A DNA stretch of 64,000 nt from positions 1 through 64,000 of the forward strand of contig CANQVK010000006.1 of the NCBI GenBank assembly GCA_947627275.1. The letters are read 5' to 3'. This document shows, piece by piece, positions 7,584-15,496 of the stretch. The notes below the pieces were generated by a model. It was given only the letters and a program-made list of their open reading frames with translations, was not told where the DNA came from and did not search any database. The translations under genes and the position numbers were made by a program. Within the stretch, counting starts at the first letter, position 1. Each line of letters starts with the position of its first letter. Origin of the DNA: an uncultured Ruminococcus sp. (GTDB lineage: Bacteria > Bacillota > Clostridia > Oscillospirales > Ruminococcaceae).

Positions 7584-8954
7584 TTATGTTTTTGATTTGT
7601 TCATTAAATTAAATTCATATGCGGTCATCGCTATGGCAACGATGCCCGAAAGCAGGTCGGCGATAGGACCTGTGTATAAAATTCCGTCAATGCCGAAAAA
7701 GTTAGGAAGTATAAGCAGTATCGGCACAAAGAAGATTATTTGCCTTGTAAGCGACAGAAAAACGCCCTTTATCGGTTTTCCTATGGAAGTGAAAAATGTC
7801 GATGAAATGGGCTGAATGCAGTTAAGCCATGTGAAGAACAGGAATATCCTGAAAAATCTGCTGCCAAGCTCAAAGTATGTCTCCGTACCCGTACCGAAAA
7901 CTGAAAGTATATGCTTCGGTATAAGCTGGAAAAGTATAAATGCCGCGGCGGACAAAGCTCCTCCTGTTATTAAGGCAAGCTTGTAGGCGGATTTGACGCG
8001 GTCATATTTTTTTGCACCGTAGTTGAAGCTTTCAATAGGCTGAGTTCCCTGCGCAAGTCCGATAACTATTGAGAAAACTATCATATTGACCTTCATAACG
8101 ATCCCCGCTACAGCTAACGGTTCGGATTCGCCGTATTTTGAAAGTCCTCCGTAGTGCTTCAGAGAGTTGTTGAGAACTATCTGAACAACTGCAATTGCGA
8201 GCTGGTTGAAGCAGGAAGCCATACCGATAGAGCATATCCTGCTAACTACTTTAAATTGGGGTTTAAAATGCGATAGTGTAAGGGGGACTGTCTTGAACTT
8301 ACGGACGTAAATAATGACAAGAAGCGCAGAAAAACCTTGACCGATAACAGTAGCTGCCGCCGCGCCTTTCATTCCCCAGCCTAAAACAAGGACGAAGATC
8401 GCATCGAGGATAGTGTTTATGACAGCTCCCGTAAGATTGACCGCCATTGTCATTTCAGGACTTCCGTCGGCTCGGATGATATGTCCGCCGCCTGTAGCGA
8501 GTATCAGGAAAGGAAAACCTATCGCCGAGACAGCTACATAATCCTTAGCGTATGGCAGGATATTGTCGGGTGAGCCGAAAAACTTCAAAAGCGGAGTAAG
8601 AAATACAAGCGTAACGACGCTGAGGACAACTCCCACGCCTGCAAGCATAGTAATGGCGTTTGCCGCAAAATAGCCTGACCGTTTTGTGTCTCCGCGCCCC
8701 ATAGTCAGGTTAAAGCAGGAAGCTCCTCCGATTCCGAGGAGCAGAGCCGCTGCGATGCACATGGTAGAAAACGGAAAGGCAATATTTGTAGCCGCATTTC
8801 CGTCTGTACCGACGCCTTGTCCGATAAACAACTGATCTACAATGTTGTAGAGAGCGCTTACAAGCATTCCGATAATGCTGGGTACTGCAAATTTTACCAT
8901 AAGTCCCGATACGGGAGCGGTACCCAGCGGATTATTCTTTTCGTTTCCGTTCAT
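7584..8954 (-). CDS. MATE-family multidrug/cation efflux transporter
   Basis: 456 residues from ATG 8954, preceded by GAGAAGG; an in-frame TTG at 8996 would overlap the upstream gene and has no ribosome site. About twelve hydrophobic helices in two halves. The first begins VSGLMVKFAVPSIIGMLVSA, with the MATE-type IVDQLFIGQGVG and GGASCFNLTMGRGD loops; the second contains FSIVIGLAQGTQPIESFNYG, the usual G-Q-P-I-x-S-x-N-Y-G signature. Such pumps use Na+ or H+ gradients to export cationic compounds. The gene lies between the LUD gene upstream and nudC downstream on the same strand with close spacing, so the three probably form one transcript. The substrate cannot be predicted. Confidence 0.93.
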   Translation of the reverse strand: MNGNEKNNPLGTAPVSGLMVKFAVPSIIGMLVSALYNIVDQLFIGQGVGTDGNAATNIAFPFSTMCIAAALLLGIGGASCFNLTMGRGDTKRSGYFAANAITMLAGVGVVLSVVTLVFLTPLLKFFGSPDNILPYAKDYVAVSAIGFPFLILATGGGHIIRADGSPEMTMAVNLTGAVINTILDAIFVLVLGWGMKGAAAATVIGQGFSALLVIIYVRKFKTVPLTLSHFKPQFKVVSRICSIGMASCFNQLAIAVVQIVLNNSLKHYGGLSKYGESEPLAVAGIVMKVNMIVFSIVIGLAQGTQPIESFNYGAKKYDRVKSAYKLALITGGALSAAAFILFQLIPKHILSVFGTGTETYFELGSRFFRIFLFFTWLNCIQPISSTFFTSIGKPIKGVFLSLTRQIIFFVPILLILPNFFGIDGILYTGPIADLLSGIVAIAMTAYEFNLMNKSKT

Positions 8955-8973
8955 TTTTTTGACCTTCTCAATA

Positions 8974-9642
8974 TCAATATCCCAGTTCTTCACCAACGAT
9001 GATGACCTTTATTCTGCCCTTATGACGCTGTTGAGCAGAGATAAGATAGTTGCAGCAGATACGGCCGTCGCCGCTGCATCCGTCGTAGAGCTGACGTTCG
9101 TGCATTTTTAGTGAAACGCATTCGCCTGTCTCGGAGCAGGGAGTTTTGCAGTCGAGGCGGACGCAGTTAGGAGGAGCGGCTTCCGTTTTTACACGGAGTT
9201 CAGCCTGTTTAAGGTCTTTGACGATTTTGTTATAGCCTGCAATTATAATGACGGATTTCGGTCCGAAAGCAATGGCGGCTATCCTGTTGCTGTTGCCGTC
9301 AACGTTGTACAGTACGCCGTCCTCTGTTATGGCATTGGAGCTTGAAATGTAAACGTCTGCGAAAAATGCCTTTCTGTAAAGCTCGGGAACCTCCTCCGGC
9401 GGACATGATGAGCGGTCAAGATAGCTGTATTTCGGCGATCTGATCAGCTCGGCAATACCGCATTCAGCCATTGAGACCGTTCCGCCGTGGGTTATGACGT
9501 CTCCTTCGCTGAGGAGCGATTCAACGATACCTTTTACATCGCCTTTTGTCGGAGCGTAGTAGAACTCCATATTATTCCTTTTAAGATTTTCACCTGTTCT
9601 GTTTATTCTTTTTTCAATGACCGATTTTTTATTTGAATCCAT
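8974..9642 (-). CDS. LUD-domain protein (lactate-utilisation LutC/YkgG-like)
   Basis: 222 residues from ATG 9642 with AGGAGG 10 bases upstream. The LUD fold is visible in FYYAPTKGDVKGIVESLLSE, DVITHGGTVSMAE, ADVYISSSNAITEDGVLYNV, NRIAAIAFGPKSVIIIAGYN and KIVKDL. Like other stand-alone members of this group it ends with a cysteine-rich tail (NCVRLDCKTPCSETGECVS, then CSGDGRICC) that could hold an Fe-S cluster or zinc. LutA/LutB partners are absent, so lactate oxidation is not established; a separate role is likely. It leads a three-gene minus-strand set with the MATE pump and nudC. Confidence 0.88.
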   Translation of the reverse strand: MDSNKKSVIEKRINRTGENLKRNNMEFYYAPTKGDVKGIVESLLSEGDVITHGGTVSMAECGIAELIRSPKYSYLDRSSCPPEEVPELYRKAFFADVYISSSNAITEDGVLYNVDGNSNRIAAIAFGPKSVIIIAGYNKIVKDLKQAELRVKTEAAPPNCVRLDCKTPCSETGECVSLKMHERQLYDGCSGDGRICCNYLISAQQRHKGRIKVIIVGEELGY

Positions 9643-9718
9643 TGATATGAACCTCCTGAAATATAATTTATAAAATAATTATACTCCTATCGACAAAAAA
9701 AGTCAAGCTTCAAAAAGT

Positions 9719-9878
9719 TATACTAAACGCTATAGCAAAACGCGCAATAAATGACAAGCAGATTTTGCACATAGCAAGGCGGAGGACGCAGGCATACTGT
9801 CGTATGGCAAGGACGACAACGATGCTGTGTGTAAAATATGCTGTCAGATATGCGTGATTTGCTATAGCGTTTAGTATA
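9719..9878 (+). mobile_element. Element A1, 160-bp palindromic MITE-like repeat
   Basis: Ends TATACTAAACGCTATAGCAAA and its exact complement form 21-bp perfect terminal inverted repeats; the whole unit is an imperfect palindrome. If the outer TA on each side is the target duplication, the element proper is 156 bp, TACTAAACGC to GCGTTTAGTA. Copies A2 (12412) and A3 (13477) have the same length and are almost identical. It encodes no protein; short frames through it only reflect the repeat. Confidence 0.9.
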
Positions 9879-9981
9879 AAGTATGTGTTTGGTAAAAGCA
9901 GGCAGAAAGTCACAAAATAGTGAAAACGCACAGAATCGTGACGATTTTGTCAATATCCATTGACATGATTTGAGGCGTGAT

Positions 9982-10036
9982 CATACTCTCCGCTATTACA
10001 AAATGATCAATAGATTTTGCAAAAGCGGAGAGTATA
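9982..10036. repeat. Short family-B-like hairpin (internally deleted copy)
   Basis: CATACTCTCCGCTATTACAA and GCAAAAGCGGAGAGTATA keep both ends of family B, but only about 20 bp remain between the arms. It can form a 12-bp stem (ATACTCTCCGCT with its complement). It is read as a B copy that lost its middle. Confidence 0.7.
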
Positions 10037-10055
10037 AGTTGTGGATATTGGTTTT

Positions 10056-11066
10056 TTAAAAGCTCTTTTTGGTATTCTCAATTGCAGCAATGACTTTATC
10101 GCACCAGCAATCAAATTCCGGGTCGTCAAGCTGACATTCAGGATGTTCAATAATGTATTCAAGCGTTCTTCTTATACCCTCGTCAAAGCGAACCTCAGCT
10201 TTAAAATCCGGAACTGCTCTTTTCAGTTTTTCGTTGTCAAAAACCACTGAGTTCGCCTTGTCGCCTATAAGACTGCCTTTGAGATCATAGTCGCTTACCG
10301 AGCACAGAAAATCGGAAGAAACGTGATATGGAACAAGTTCAACTCCCAGAGCATTTGCGATCGAATGATAGATCTGATCCCATGTAAGAGTTTCGTCTGA
10401 AGTTATCTGGAACGCTTCGCCTATTGCATGAACATTTCCCATAAGACCGACGAAGCCCTTTGCAAAATCGCTGTTGTGAGTCATAGTCCATAATGATGTG
10501 CCGTCCCCGTGGATAATTACAGGCTTGCCTTCAAGCATACGTTTTATTACCTGCCAGCTTCCGTTTCTGCCGTGTACTCCAAGAGGGACGGAACGTTCGT
10601 CATATGTATGGCTGGGACGGACTATCGTTATCGGAAAACCGTTTTCACGATACATCTTCATAAGAAGCTCTTCGCATGCTATCTTGTTTCTCGAATATTC
10701 CCAGTAAGGGTTTGCGAGCGCAGTTCTTTCGCTTATGACGTGATCCGAAACGGGCTTATGATATGCGGACGCTGAGCTTATATACATAAACTGATCGGTT
10801 CTGTCGTTAAACAGTCTGAAATCTCGTTCTAACTGTTCGGGAACGAATCCGATAAATTCACATACAGTGTCAAACTTCATTCCATTAAGCTTTTTTTCAG
10901 CATCTGTCTCGTCATTAATATCCGCATTTATCACATTAACGCCCTTCGGAAGCTCTCTTTTCTGTGTCCCACGGTTAAGAAGATAAACATCCCATTTCTT
11001 TTCTGCAAGCAGCTTTGTAACAGCCATGCTGATAGTACCCGTTCCGCCGATAAGTAACGCTTTCAT
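10056..11066 (-). CDS. NAD-dependent epimerase/dehydratase (extended SDR)
   Basis: 336 residues from ATG 11066, with AAAGGAATAAGG upstream. The Rossmann nucleotide site is LLIGGTGTIS at the N terminus; YSRNK near residue 125 supplies the catalytic Tyr-x3-Lys, and ISSASAYH lies just before it. The domain is followed by a substrate lid with TYDERSVPLGVHGRNGSW. The closest general type is the UDP-glucose 4-epimerase-like or plastid RNA-binding-like SDR group found alone in many Clostridia. No sugar-nucleotide genes surround it; the gene upstream on the same strand is an iron alcohol dehydrogenase 13 bp away, so the two probably share a transcript. The substrate is unknown. Confidence 0.85.
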   Translation of the reverse strand: MKALLIGGTGTISMAVTKLLAEKKWDVYLLNRGTQKRELPKGVNVINADINDETDAEKKLNGMKFDTVCEFIGFVPEQLERDFRLFNDRTDQFMYISSASAYHKPVSDHVISERTALANPYWEYSRNKIACEELLMKMYRENGFPITIVRPSHTYDERSVPLGVHGRNGSWQVIKRMLEGKPVIIHGDGTSLWTMTHNSDFAKGFVGLMGNVHAIGEAFQITSDETLTWDQIYHSIANALGVELVPYHVSSDFLCSVSDYDLKGSLIGDKANSVVFDNEKLKRAVPDFKAEVRFDEGIRRTLEYIIEHPECQLDDPEFDCWCDKVIAAIENTKKSF

Positions 11067-11079
11067 ATCCTTATTCCTT

Positions 11080-12261
11080 TCAAACTGACGCTTTAGCCGC
11101 TATTCGATATATATTTGAAATATCTTCGGATGAAAGCGAAACGAATCCTCCCGTTCTGCCGCCGCCAAGTCCGAATTTACGGACAAGCTCAGGAATATCC
11201 TCCTCTTTTGCGCCAAGCTGCTCAAAGTTTATCGGCATACCGATCCCGTAAAGGAACTTCCTGAATCTTCTGATGCCTTTTAATGCCGTATCCTCAGGGT
11301 TCTCAAAATTCATTTCGCATCCCCACACGCGAACAGCCATCTGTGCAAAACGCATAACATTATGAGTGTAAACGTATTCCATCCACGCTGGCATAATTAC
11401 AGCAAGTCCTGCACCGTGCGCGCAATCATAAAGTCCCGACAGTTCATGCTCGATAGCATGGCTGTTCCAATCCTGACTTCTGCCTACTCCTACAATATCG
11501 TTATGGGCGACAGTTCCAGCCCACATAATATTCGCTCTTGCCTGATAATTATGCGGATCTGCAATGACGCGAGGAGTTTCTTTTATCATAGTAAGCAGAA
11601 CTGCTTCGCACAAACGGTCGGTGATCTCAACCTCTGTCGTGTTTGTAAAATAGCGCTCAAAAACATGAGCCATAATATCTGTTGCTCCGCAGGCTGTCTG
11701 ATATGGACTGAGAGTTTCGGTCAGTTCAGGGTCGAGAACTGAAAATTTAGGACGCAGGAGATCCGAGCTTGCGTCACGCTTGAGCATACCGTTTTCTTTG
11801 GTGATGACCGATGCTCCGGAACCCTCGCTGCCTGCCGCTGCAATAGTCAGGACAGTTCCCAACGGAAGAGCCTTTTTGACAGCAGCTCTGCCGCTGTAAA
11901 GATCCCAGAAATCACCGTCGTACATAACTCCTGCGGCGATCGCCTTTGCCGAATCTATACATGAGCCTCCGCCGACTGAAAGTATGAAGTCCGCCTTTTC
12001 CCTGCGGCAGAGTTCTATTCCCTCGTACACTTTGGTATCGCGCGGATTCGGCTGTACGCCTCCAAGAAGCACGAAGCTGATTTTTTCAGCTTCAAGAGAA
12101 GCTTTTACACGCTCGATAAGTCCCGAACGTACTGCTGAGCCTGAACCGTAATGTACAAGAACTTTAGTACCTCCGTATTTTTTTACATATTTTCCGCATT
12201 CGCTCTCGGTGTTTTTACCGAATATAAATTCTGTAGGGCTGTAAAATTGAAAGTCATCCAT
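11080..12261 (-). CDS. Iron-containing alcohol dehydrogenase (butanol dehydrogenase-like)
   Basis: 393 residues from ATG 12261, chosen for AAAAGGAG upstream; the frame opens 35 codons earlier without a ribosome site. Group III alcohol dehydrogenases reduce aldehydes or ketones with NAD(P)H at an Fe2+ or Zn2+ centre. Visible: VHYGSGSAVRSG (nucleotide side), LSVGGGSCIDSAKAIAAG, the metal-ligand region CGATDIMAHVFERYF, and the helix HAIEHELSGLYDCAHGAGLA with its histidines. The N terminus (MDDFQFYSPTEFIFGKN) matches the NADH-dependent butanol dehydrogenase subgroup. It probably serves fermentative alcohol formation. Its promoter at 12311-12339 is near consensus. Confidence 0.93.
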   Translation of the reverse strand: MDDFQFYSPTEFIFGKNTESECGKYVKKYGGTKVLVHYGSGSAVRSGLIERVKASLEAEKISFVLLGGVQPNPRDTKVYEGIELCRREKADFILSVGGGSCIDSAKAIAAGVMYDGDFWDLYSGRAAVKKALPLGTVLTIAAAGSEGSGASVITKENGMLKRDASSDLLRPKFSVLDPELTETLSPYQTACGATDIMAHVFERYFTNTTEVEITDRLCEAVLLTMIKETPRVIADPHNYQARANIMWAGTVAHNDIVGVGRSQDWNSHAIEHELSGLYDCAHGAGLAVIMPAWMEYVYTHNVMRFAQMAVRVWGCEMNFENPEDTALKGIRRFRKFLYGIGMPINFEQLGAKEEDIPELVRKFGLGGGRTGGFVSLSSEDISNIYRIAAKASV

Positions 12262-12310
12262 AATAATTACTCCTTTTAATGGCTTTATTAACGTATGTTT
12301 TGCTTTTTTA

Positions 12311-12339
12311 ATTATATCATAACTTCGTTGAATATTCAA
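12311..12339 (-). promoter_or_regulatory. Promoter of the alcohol dehydrogenase gene
   Basis: On the minus strand TTGAAT, a 17-bp spacer and TATAAT, about 50 bp upstream of the start codon at 12261. No operator-like inverted repeat is evident around it. Confidence 0.75.
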
Positions 12340-12386
12340 GTAATATTTAATAAAAATTCTGTGCATATCTTGCGATATTTGTTTTC

Positions 12387-12614
12387 ATCGTATTCTTTGA
12401 CATACGAGTTTTATACTAAACGCTATAGCAAAACGCGCAATAAATGACAAGCAGATTTTGCACATAGCAAGGCGGAGGACGCAGGCATACTGTCGTATGG
12501 CAAGGACGACAACGATGCTGTGTGTAAAATATGCTGTCAGATATGCGTGATTTGCTATAGCGTTTAGTATATGTCCGGCATTTTTTGAACATTTTGCAAT
12601 AGATGTGAGTATAA
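12387..12614 (+). repeat. Old family-B copy interrupted by element A2
   Basis: The left part (12387-12411, CGTATTCTTTGACATACGAG then TTT) and the right part (12572-12614, TGTCCGGCATTTTTTGAAC then ATTTTGCAATAG and GTGAGTATA) join into a contiguous B sequence once A2 is removed. The joint reads GAGTTT-TA-TGTCCGG, so A2 entered at a TA. The far-left half of this B copy is missing. Confidence 0.85.
12412..12571 (+). mobile_element. Element A2, 160-bp palindromic MITE-like repeat nested in a B copy
   Basis: The same 160-bp unit as A1, with perfect 21-bp terminal inverted repeats and TA on both sides. Because the flanks are the two parts of a B element, the pre-insertion site can be rebuilt and shows a single TA, so TA was duplicated on insertion. 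It lies 63 bp before the DUF305 gene. Confidence 0.92.
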
Positions 12615-12634
12615 TAATCAAGAGGTGATTTTAC

Positions 12635-13384
12635 ATGATAATGTGTGCCGAAGTTATCGGAATAGAAGATAACAGACTTATAGTGCTTGACAAGGCGTCG
12701 CAGCAAGAGGTTGCCGTCAATACGCGCTGCCTTAACTTTAACAAAGGCGATAAGGTCAAGATCGTGTACAACGGTATTATGACACGGAGTATTCCGCCGC
12801 AGATATGCGCAGCAAGGATAATCAGAATGCCCGACAATTACGCCGAAGCCTATTTGCTCAGATACAATGAGATCCTGAATACAATGATAGAAGGAATGTG
12901 CAGTGCGGAGCTGACAGACAGTATCTCTCAAAATTTTATTGTTCAAATGATACCTCATCACAAGGCTGCTATCGAGATGTCCGAAAACATTCTGAAATAT
13001 ACCGATAACGCCGAACTTATATCAATTGCGGAGAATATCGTATCGGAACAAACGAAAAGCATTGAGAATATGCGGACGGCTTTAGAAACATGCAGTTCTT
13101 TCGCAAACTGTCCATGCGATGTGAGAACCTATCAAAGTAAGCTACGACGCATAACCAAAACGATGTTTTCAGAAATGCGTAAAGCTTATTCCGACTGCTG
13201 CGTAAACTGTGATTTTATTCGGGAAATGATACCGCATCACGAGGGAGCGGTCAGAATGTCCAAAAACGCTTTGAGCTTTGAAATATGCCCCGAATTAAAG
13301 CCTATCCTGAACGCTATCATCGTTTCTCAGGAAAAAGGCATACGGCAGATGAGATGTCTCGCACGAAGATTAAAATGCAGATAA
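12635..13384 (+). CDS. Protein with two DUF305 (ferritin-like) repeats and an N-terminal beta-barrel
   Basis: 249 residues, ATG 12635 after AAGAGGTGA. Residues 1-65 look like a small OB/barrel domain found in clostridial proteins (VIGIEDNRLIVLD, FNKGDKVKIVYNGIM, SIPPQICAARI). Two DUF305 four-helix segments follow, each with the diagnostic motif: FIVQMIPHHKAAIEMSENIL (about 107-126) and FIREMIPHHEGAVRMSKNAL (about 196-215). The paired His residues suggest metal binding; other DUF305 proteins bind copper or lie in metal stress loci. Several cysteines (SSFANCPCDV, SDCCVNCDF) lie between and before the repeats. There is no signal peptide, unlike many DUF305 proteins, so it should be cytoplasmic. 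A -10-like TATAAT (12610-12615) is formed by the end of the B repeat upstream. Confidence 0.85.
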   Translation: MIMCAEVIGIEDNRLIVLDKASQQEVAVNTRCLNFNKGDKVKIVYNGIMTRSIPPQICAARIIRMPDNYAEAYLLRYNEILNTMIEGMCSAELTDSISQNFIVQMIPHHKAAIEMSENILKYTDNAELISIAENIVSEQTKSIENMRTALETCSSFANCPCDVRTYQSKLRRITKTMFSEMRKAYSDCCVNCDFIREMIPHHEGAVRMSKNALSFEICPELKPILNAIIVSQEKGIRQMRCLARRLKCR

Positions 13385-13465
13385 GGCAACCTCTAAGAAA
13401 CATCTTCTGACAAGAATCAGCCATGCACTGTATTTGCTTATGAGGGTTTTCCCTACAACTGCACT

Positions 13466-13478
13466 AAGAGCCTGTTTA
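13466..13478 (+). repeat. Family-D end fragment abutting element A3
   Basis: AGAGCCTGTTTA matches the first 12 bp of the D terminal repeat (4140-4151), and A3 begins at its last TA. The rest of D is not on the other side of A3, where a response-regulator gene is found instead. Confidence 0.65.
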
Positions 13479-13636
13479 TACTAAACGCTATAGCAAAACG
13501 CGCAATAAATGACAAGCAGATTTTGCACATAGCAAGGCGGAGGACGCAGGCATACTGTCGTATGGCAAGGACGACAACGACGCTGTGTGTAAAATATGCT
13601 GTCAGATATGCGTGATTTGCTATAGCGTTTAGTATA
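13477..13636 (+). mobile_element. Element A3, 160-bp palindromic MITE-like repeat at a gene truncation
   Basis: Equal in length to A1 and A2, and I see only one substitution against them (C at 13575 for T). Its right end supplies the stop codon TAA of the truncated response regulator that reads toward it. Its left flank is a D fragment, not the rest of that gene, so the junction is a rearrangement rather than a simple insertion. Confidence 0.9.
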
Positions 13637-14138
13637 TATGTTCACAGAGATATGCGAGCAGATCAAATTCGCGGAGGGAAAGTGAAATTACGCTGCCGTT
13701 TTTTGTCACTGTCCGCGCTGTAATATTTACAGTGACATTGCCGAATTTAACCTTGTTTTCTTCCTCATTATATCCGTATGTACGGCGGATAAGCGCATTT
13801 ACCCTTGAAAGCAGTTCTTTCATGGAATAGGGCTTCGGCAGGTAATCGTCACCGCCATTATCAAAACCTGTGATACGGTCGGTCTCGCTTGTTCTCGCAC
13901 TTGCAAAAATAATCGGAACAGTCGATACCTGCCGCAGTTCTTTGCACAATTCAAATCCCGTAGTGTTGGGGAGGTTGATATCCAGCAGGATCAGGTGGAA
14001 TGCGTCTTGAGAAAGCAGTTCAAAAGCCCTTTCACTGTTTTCGGCACAGGTGACACAGTAGCCGTAGTCCTCCAGCATTTCAGATATGATAAAGGACAAG
14101 TCCTCATCATCGTCTACGAATAAAATGTTTCTTTTCAT
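13629..14138 (-). pseudogene. OmpR-family response regulator truncated in its DNA-binding domain
   Basis: 169 residues from ATG 14138, which follows AAAGGAG. The receiver domain is complete: the acidic pocket FVDDDED (9-13), phospho-acceptor Asp53 in LILLDINLP, and the Lys in LPKPYSM. A winged-helix effector starts (NEEENKVKFGNVTVN, TKNGSVISLSLREFDLLAYL) but stops at CEHIY. About 55-60 residues, including the recognition helix and wing, are missing compared with the usual 225. The last codon and the stop lie in element A3. No histidine kinase is adjacent. It probably cannot bind DNA, though the receiver could still accept phosphate. Confidence 0.85.
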
Positions 14139-14221
14139 AAAGACTCCTTTATTGCAAATCCAAATAAAAATGATGAATAGAATCAGCAGTATCGTTTGAA
14201 TTTGCAATAGAGGGAAGTATA

Positions 14222-15208
14222 TCAGTTGTTATCCTGTTTCAGTTTCATATACCGCTTTTCAAGCGAATCTCTTGGCTTTATGCCCTTTTTCAGCCCGTCC
14301 TCATATACACTGAGCCAGAGCTTTTCATTTCCGTAATTACCGATCGTATCCAGAATCTTATACAGGGTGATTTCCTGACTTGAATCATGAACGTGCTGCC
14401 AATAATATGCGATCGCCTCCTCCGGTTCGCATAGATATATCGAGAGGAGCAGCATTGTTTCACACATTTCCTCAATATTGCTTTTGAGACGATAGTTGTC
14501 GTGTGAACGCTTTGACCCTGCCTTGATCTCGGATTCGTATCGTTCCACATACTCTTTTATAAAATCAATGGCTTTATACTTCAGATCGCTCGTGGGGAGC
14601 GAACCTGCATAAATCGCCTCCAATTCAATATTCAGCGAGTTCCTGTCGATAAATACGATCGTAGCATCCTCAAGCATATTTTTCAGGTTCTCGTCCGAAA
14701 AGCCTGTAGCAAATGTGCGTTTTATCAGCATACCATAAAAGTCCGGCTGCCTGATTCCAATGGACTGAAATGGATCTTCTGAGCAGAAAATATAATATCC
14801 GCACCCGTAAGCCAGTCTTTTGTATATTCCCCTCAGCAGTTGGGCTGATTCTACCCCATGTTCCCCGTCTACAGGAACTTCGTTGATCATCTTGATAAAA
14901 TTCTTGACCTCAAACCGCCATTTTGACCGTTTATTCTTCGGCACGATCCGATTTGGCTCATAGTAATAACCGCTGTCTACATATTTCAGAAACACATTGA
15001 TCTGATTATTCAGCGTTTCAAAATCCAGTACCGCTTTCTTTTTTTCTGAAACAGCTACAGCCTCACCTGAAATGATCTTCTCGATCATCGGGTCGGCTTC
15101 CGCTTCCTTTTTGCTTTTGGGCAGCAGCTTATACAGTTCCGAGGCGATTTTTTCTATGTCCTCTCTCTTGCACTGCTTCATTTTATCTCTTAACTCTTTA
15201 ATTTTCAT
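14222..15208 (-). CDS. Uncharacterised protein, probably cytoplasmic
   Basis: 328 residues from ATG 15208, chosen for CAGGAG upstream; the open frame extends 12 codons further. I do not recognise a family. The N terminus is charged and helical (MKIKELRDKMKQCKREDIEK, LYKLLPKSKKEAEADPMIEK). The rest appears alpha-helical, with LLRGIYKRLAYGCGYYIF and SNIEEMCETMLLLSIYLCE, and repeat-like helical pairs that might form a TPR or HEAT-like solenoid. No signal peptide or membrane segment. It is followed by the truncated response regulator 84 bp downstream on the same strand. A terminator-like hairpin (15270-15306) lies beyond its start on the other strand. Confidence 0.6.
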   Translation of the reverse strand: MKIKELRDKMKQCKREDIEKIASELYKLLPKSKKEAEADPMIEKIISGEAVAVSEKKKAVLDFETLNNQINVFLKYVDSGYYYEPNRIVPKNKRSKWRFEVKNFIKMINEVPVDGEHGVESAQLLRGIYKRLAYGCGYYIFCSEDPFQSIGIRQPDFYGMLIKRTFATGFSDENLKNMLEDATIVFIDRNSLNIELEAIYAGSLPTSDLKYKAIDFIKEYVERYESEIKAGSKRSHDNYRLKSNIEEMCETMLLLSIYLCEPEEAIAYYWQHVHDSSQEITLYKILDTIGNYGNEKLWLSVYEDGLKKGIKPRDSLEKRYMKLKQDNN

Positions 15209-15269
15209 ACGATGAACTCCTGTCTGATTTGTATTTTTTCTCACTTACATTTTAACACTTTATGACCTC

Positions 15270-15306
15270 GAGAGCAACCCTTTCTTCGGACTGCTCTCTT
15301 TTTTTT
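15270..15306 (+). terminator. Orphan terminator hairpin
   Basis: GAGAGCA (15270-15276) and TGCTCTC (15292-15298), followed by eight T. It reads on the plus strand although no plus-strand gene lies within 1.8 kb upstream, so it may stop antisense read-through or be left over from a lost gene. Confidence 0.6.
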
Positions 15307-15446
15307 ATTCTGCCTACTATTATTTTACACTAAGGATCATTAAATTTGATATGTTACGGATATTTCGTGTCATATTTTAGCGCAGAATGATATTTTTTTC
15401 GTGTTAAAATCTGCTTTTGCAGTACAAAATACTGTGTTTTAAATCA

Positions 15447-15493
15447 CAAAAAATCCCTGTATATCGCTGAATTTGCAATATACAGGGATTTTG
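15447..15493 (-). terminator. Terminator after the tRNA-Ser pair
   Basis: Arms AAATCCCTGTATAT and ATATACAGGGATTTT close a 12-base loop; read on the minus strand the hairpin ends with GGGATTTTTTG. It lies just 3' of tRNA-Ser(GCT) and should end the tRNA transcript. Confidence 0.8.
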
Positions 15494-15496
15494 AGT

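Larger units (their letters stand above)
9643..10055. other. 413-bp spacer filled by repeats
   Basis: Contains element A1 (9719-9878) and a short B-type hairpin (9982-10036). Between them is about 100 bp of A/T-rich sequence with no gene or obvious promoter. The genes on both sides are on the minus strand, so the repeats lie beyond the end of the epimerase gene and before the LUD gene's start codon. Confidence 0.7.

Noticed and set aside
8955..8996. Upstream TTG start for the MATE pump
   Set aside because: It overlaps the LUD gene and has no ribosome site; ATG 8954 has GAGAAGG at good spacing and starts the conserved region.
8974..9642. LutABC-type lactate oxidation locus
   Set aside because: Only a LUD protein is present; no LutA or LutB iron-sulfur partners lie nearby.
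9723..9953. Small proteins sharing KRYSKSRISDSIFYTQ at the A1, A2 and A3 sites
   Set aside because: The shared peptide is simply the translation of the same repeat on the minus strand; there is no ribosome site and the frames end in unrelated flanks.
9719..13636. CRISPR-like array from the repeated 160-bp units
   Set aside because: Units are 2.5 kb and 0.9 kb apart with genes between them, are long imperfect palindromes, and there are no regular spacers or cas genes.
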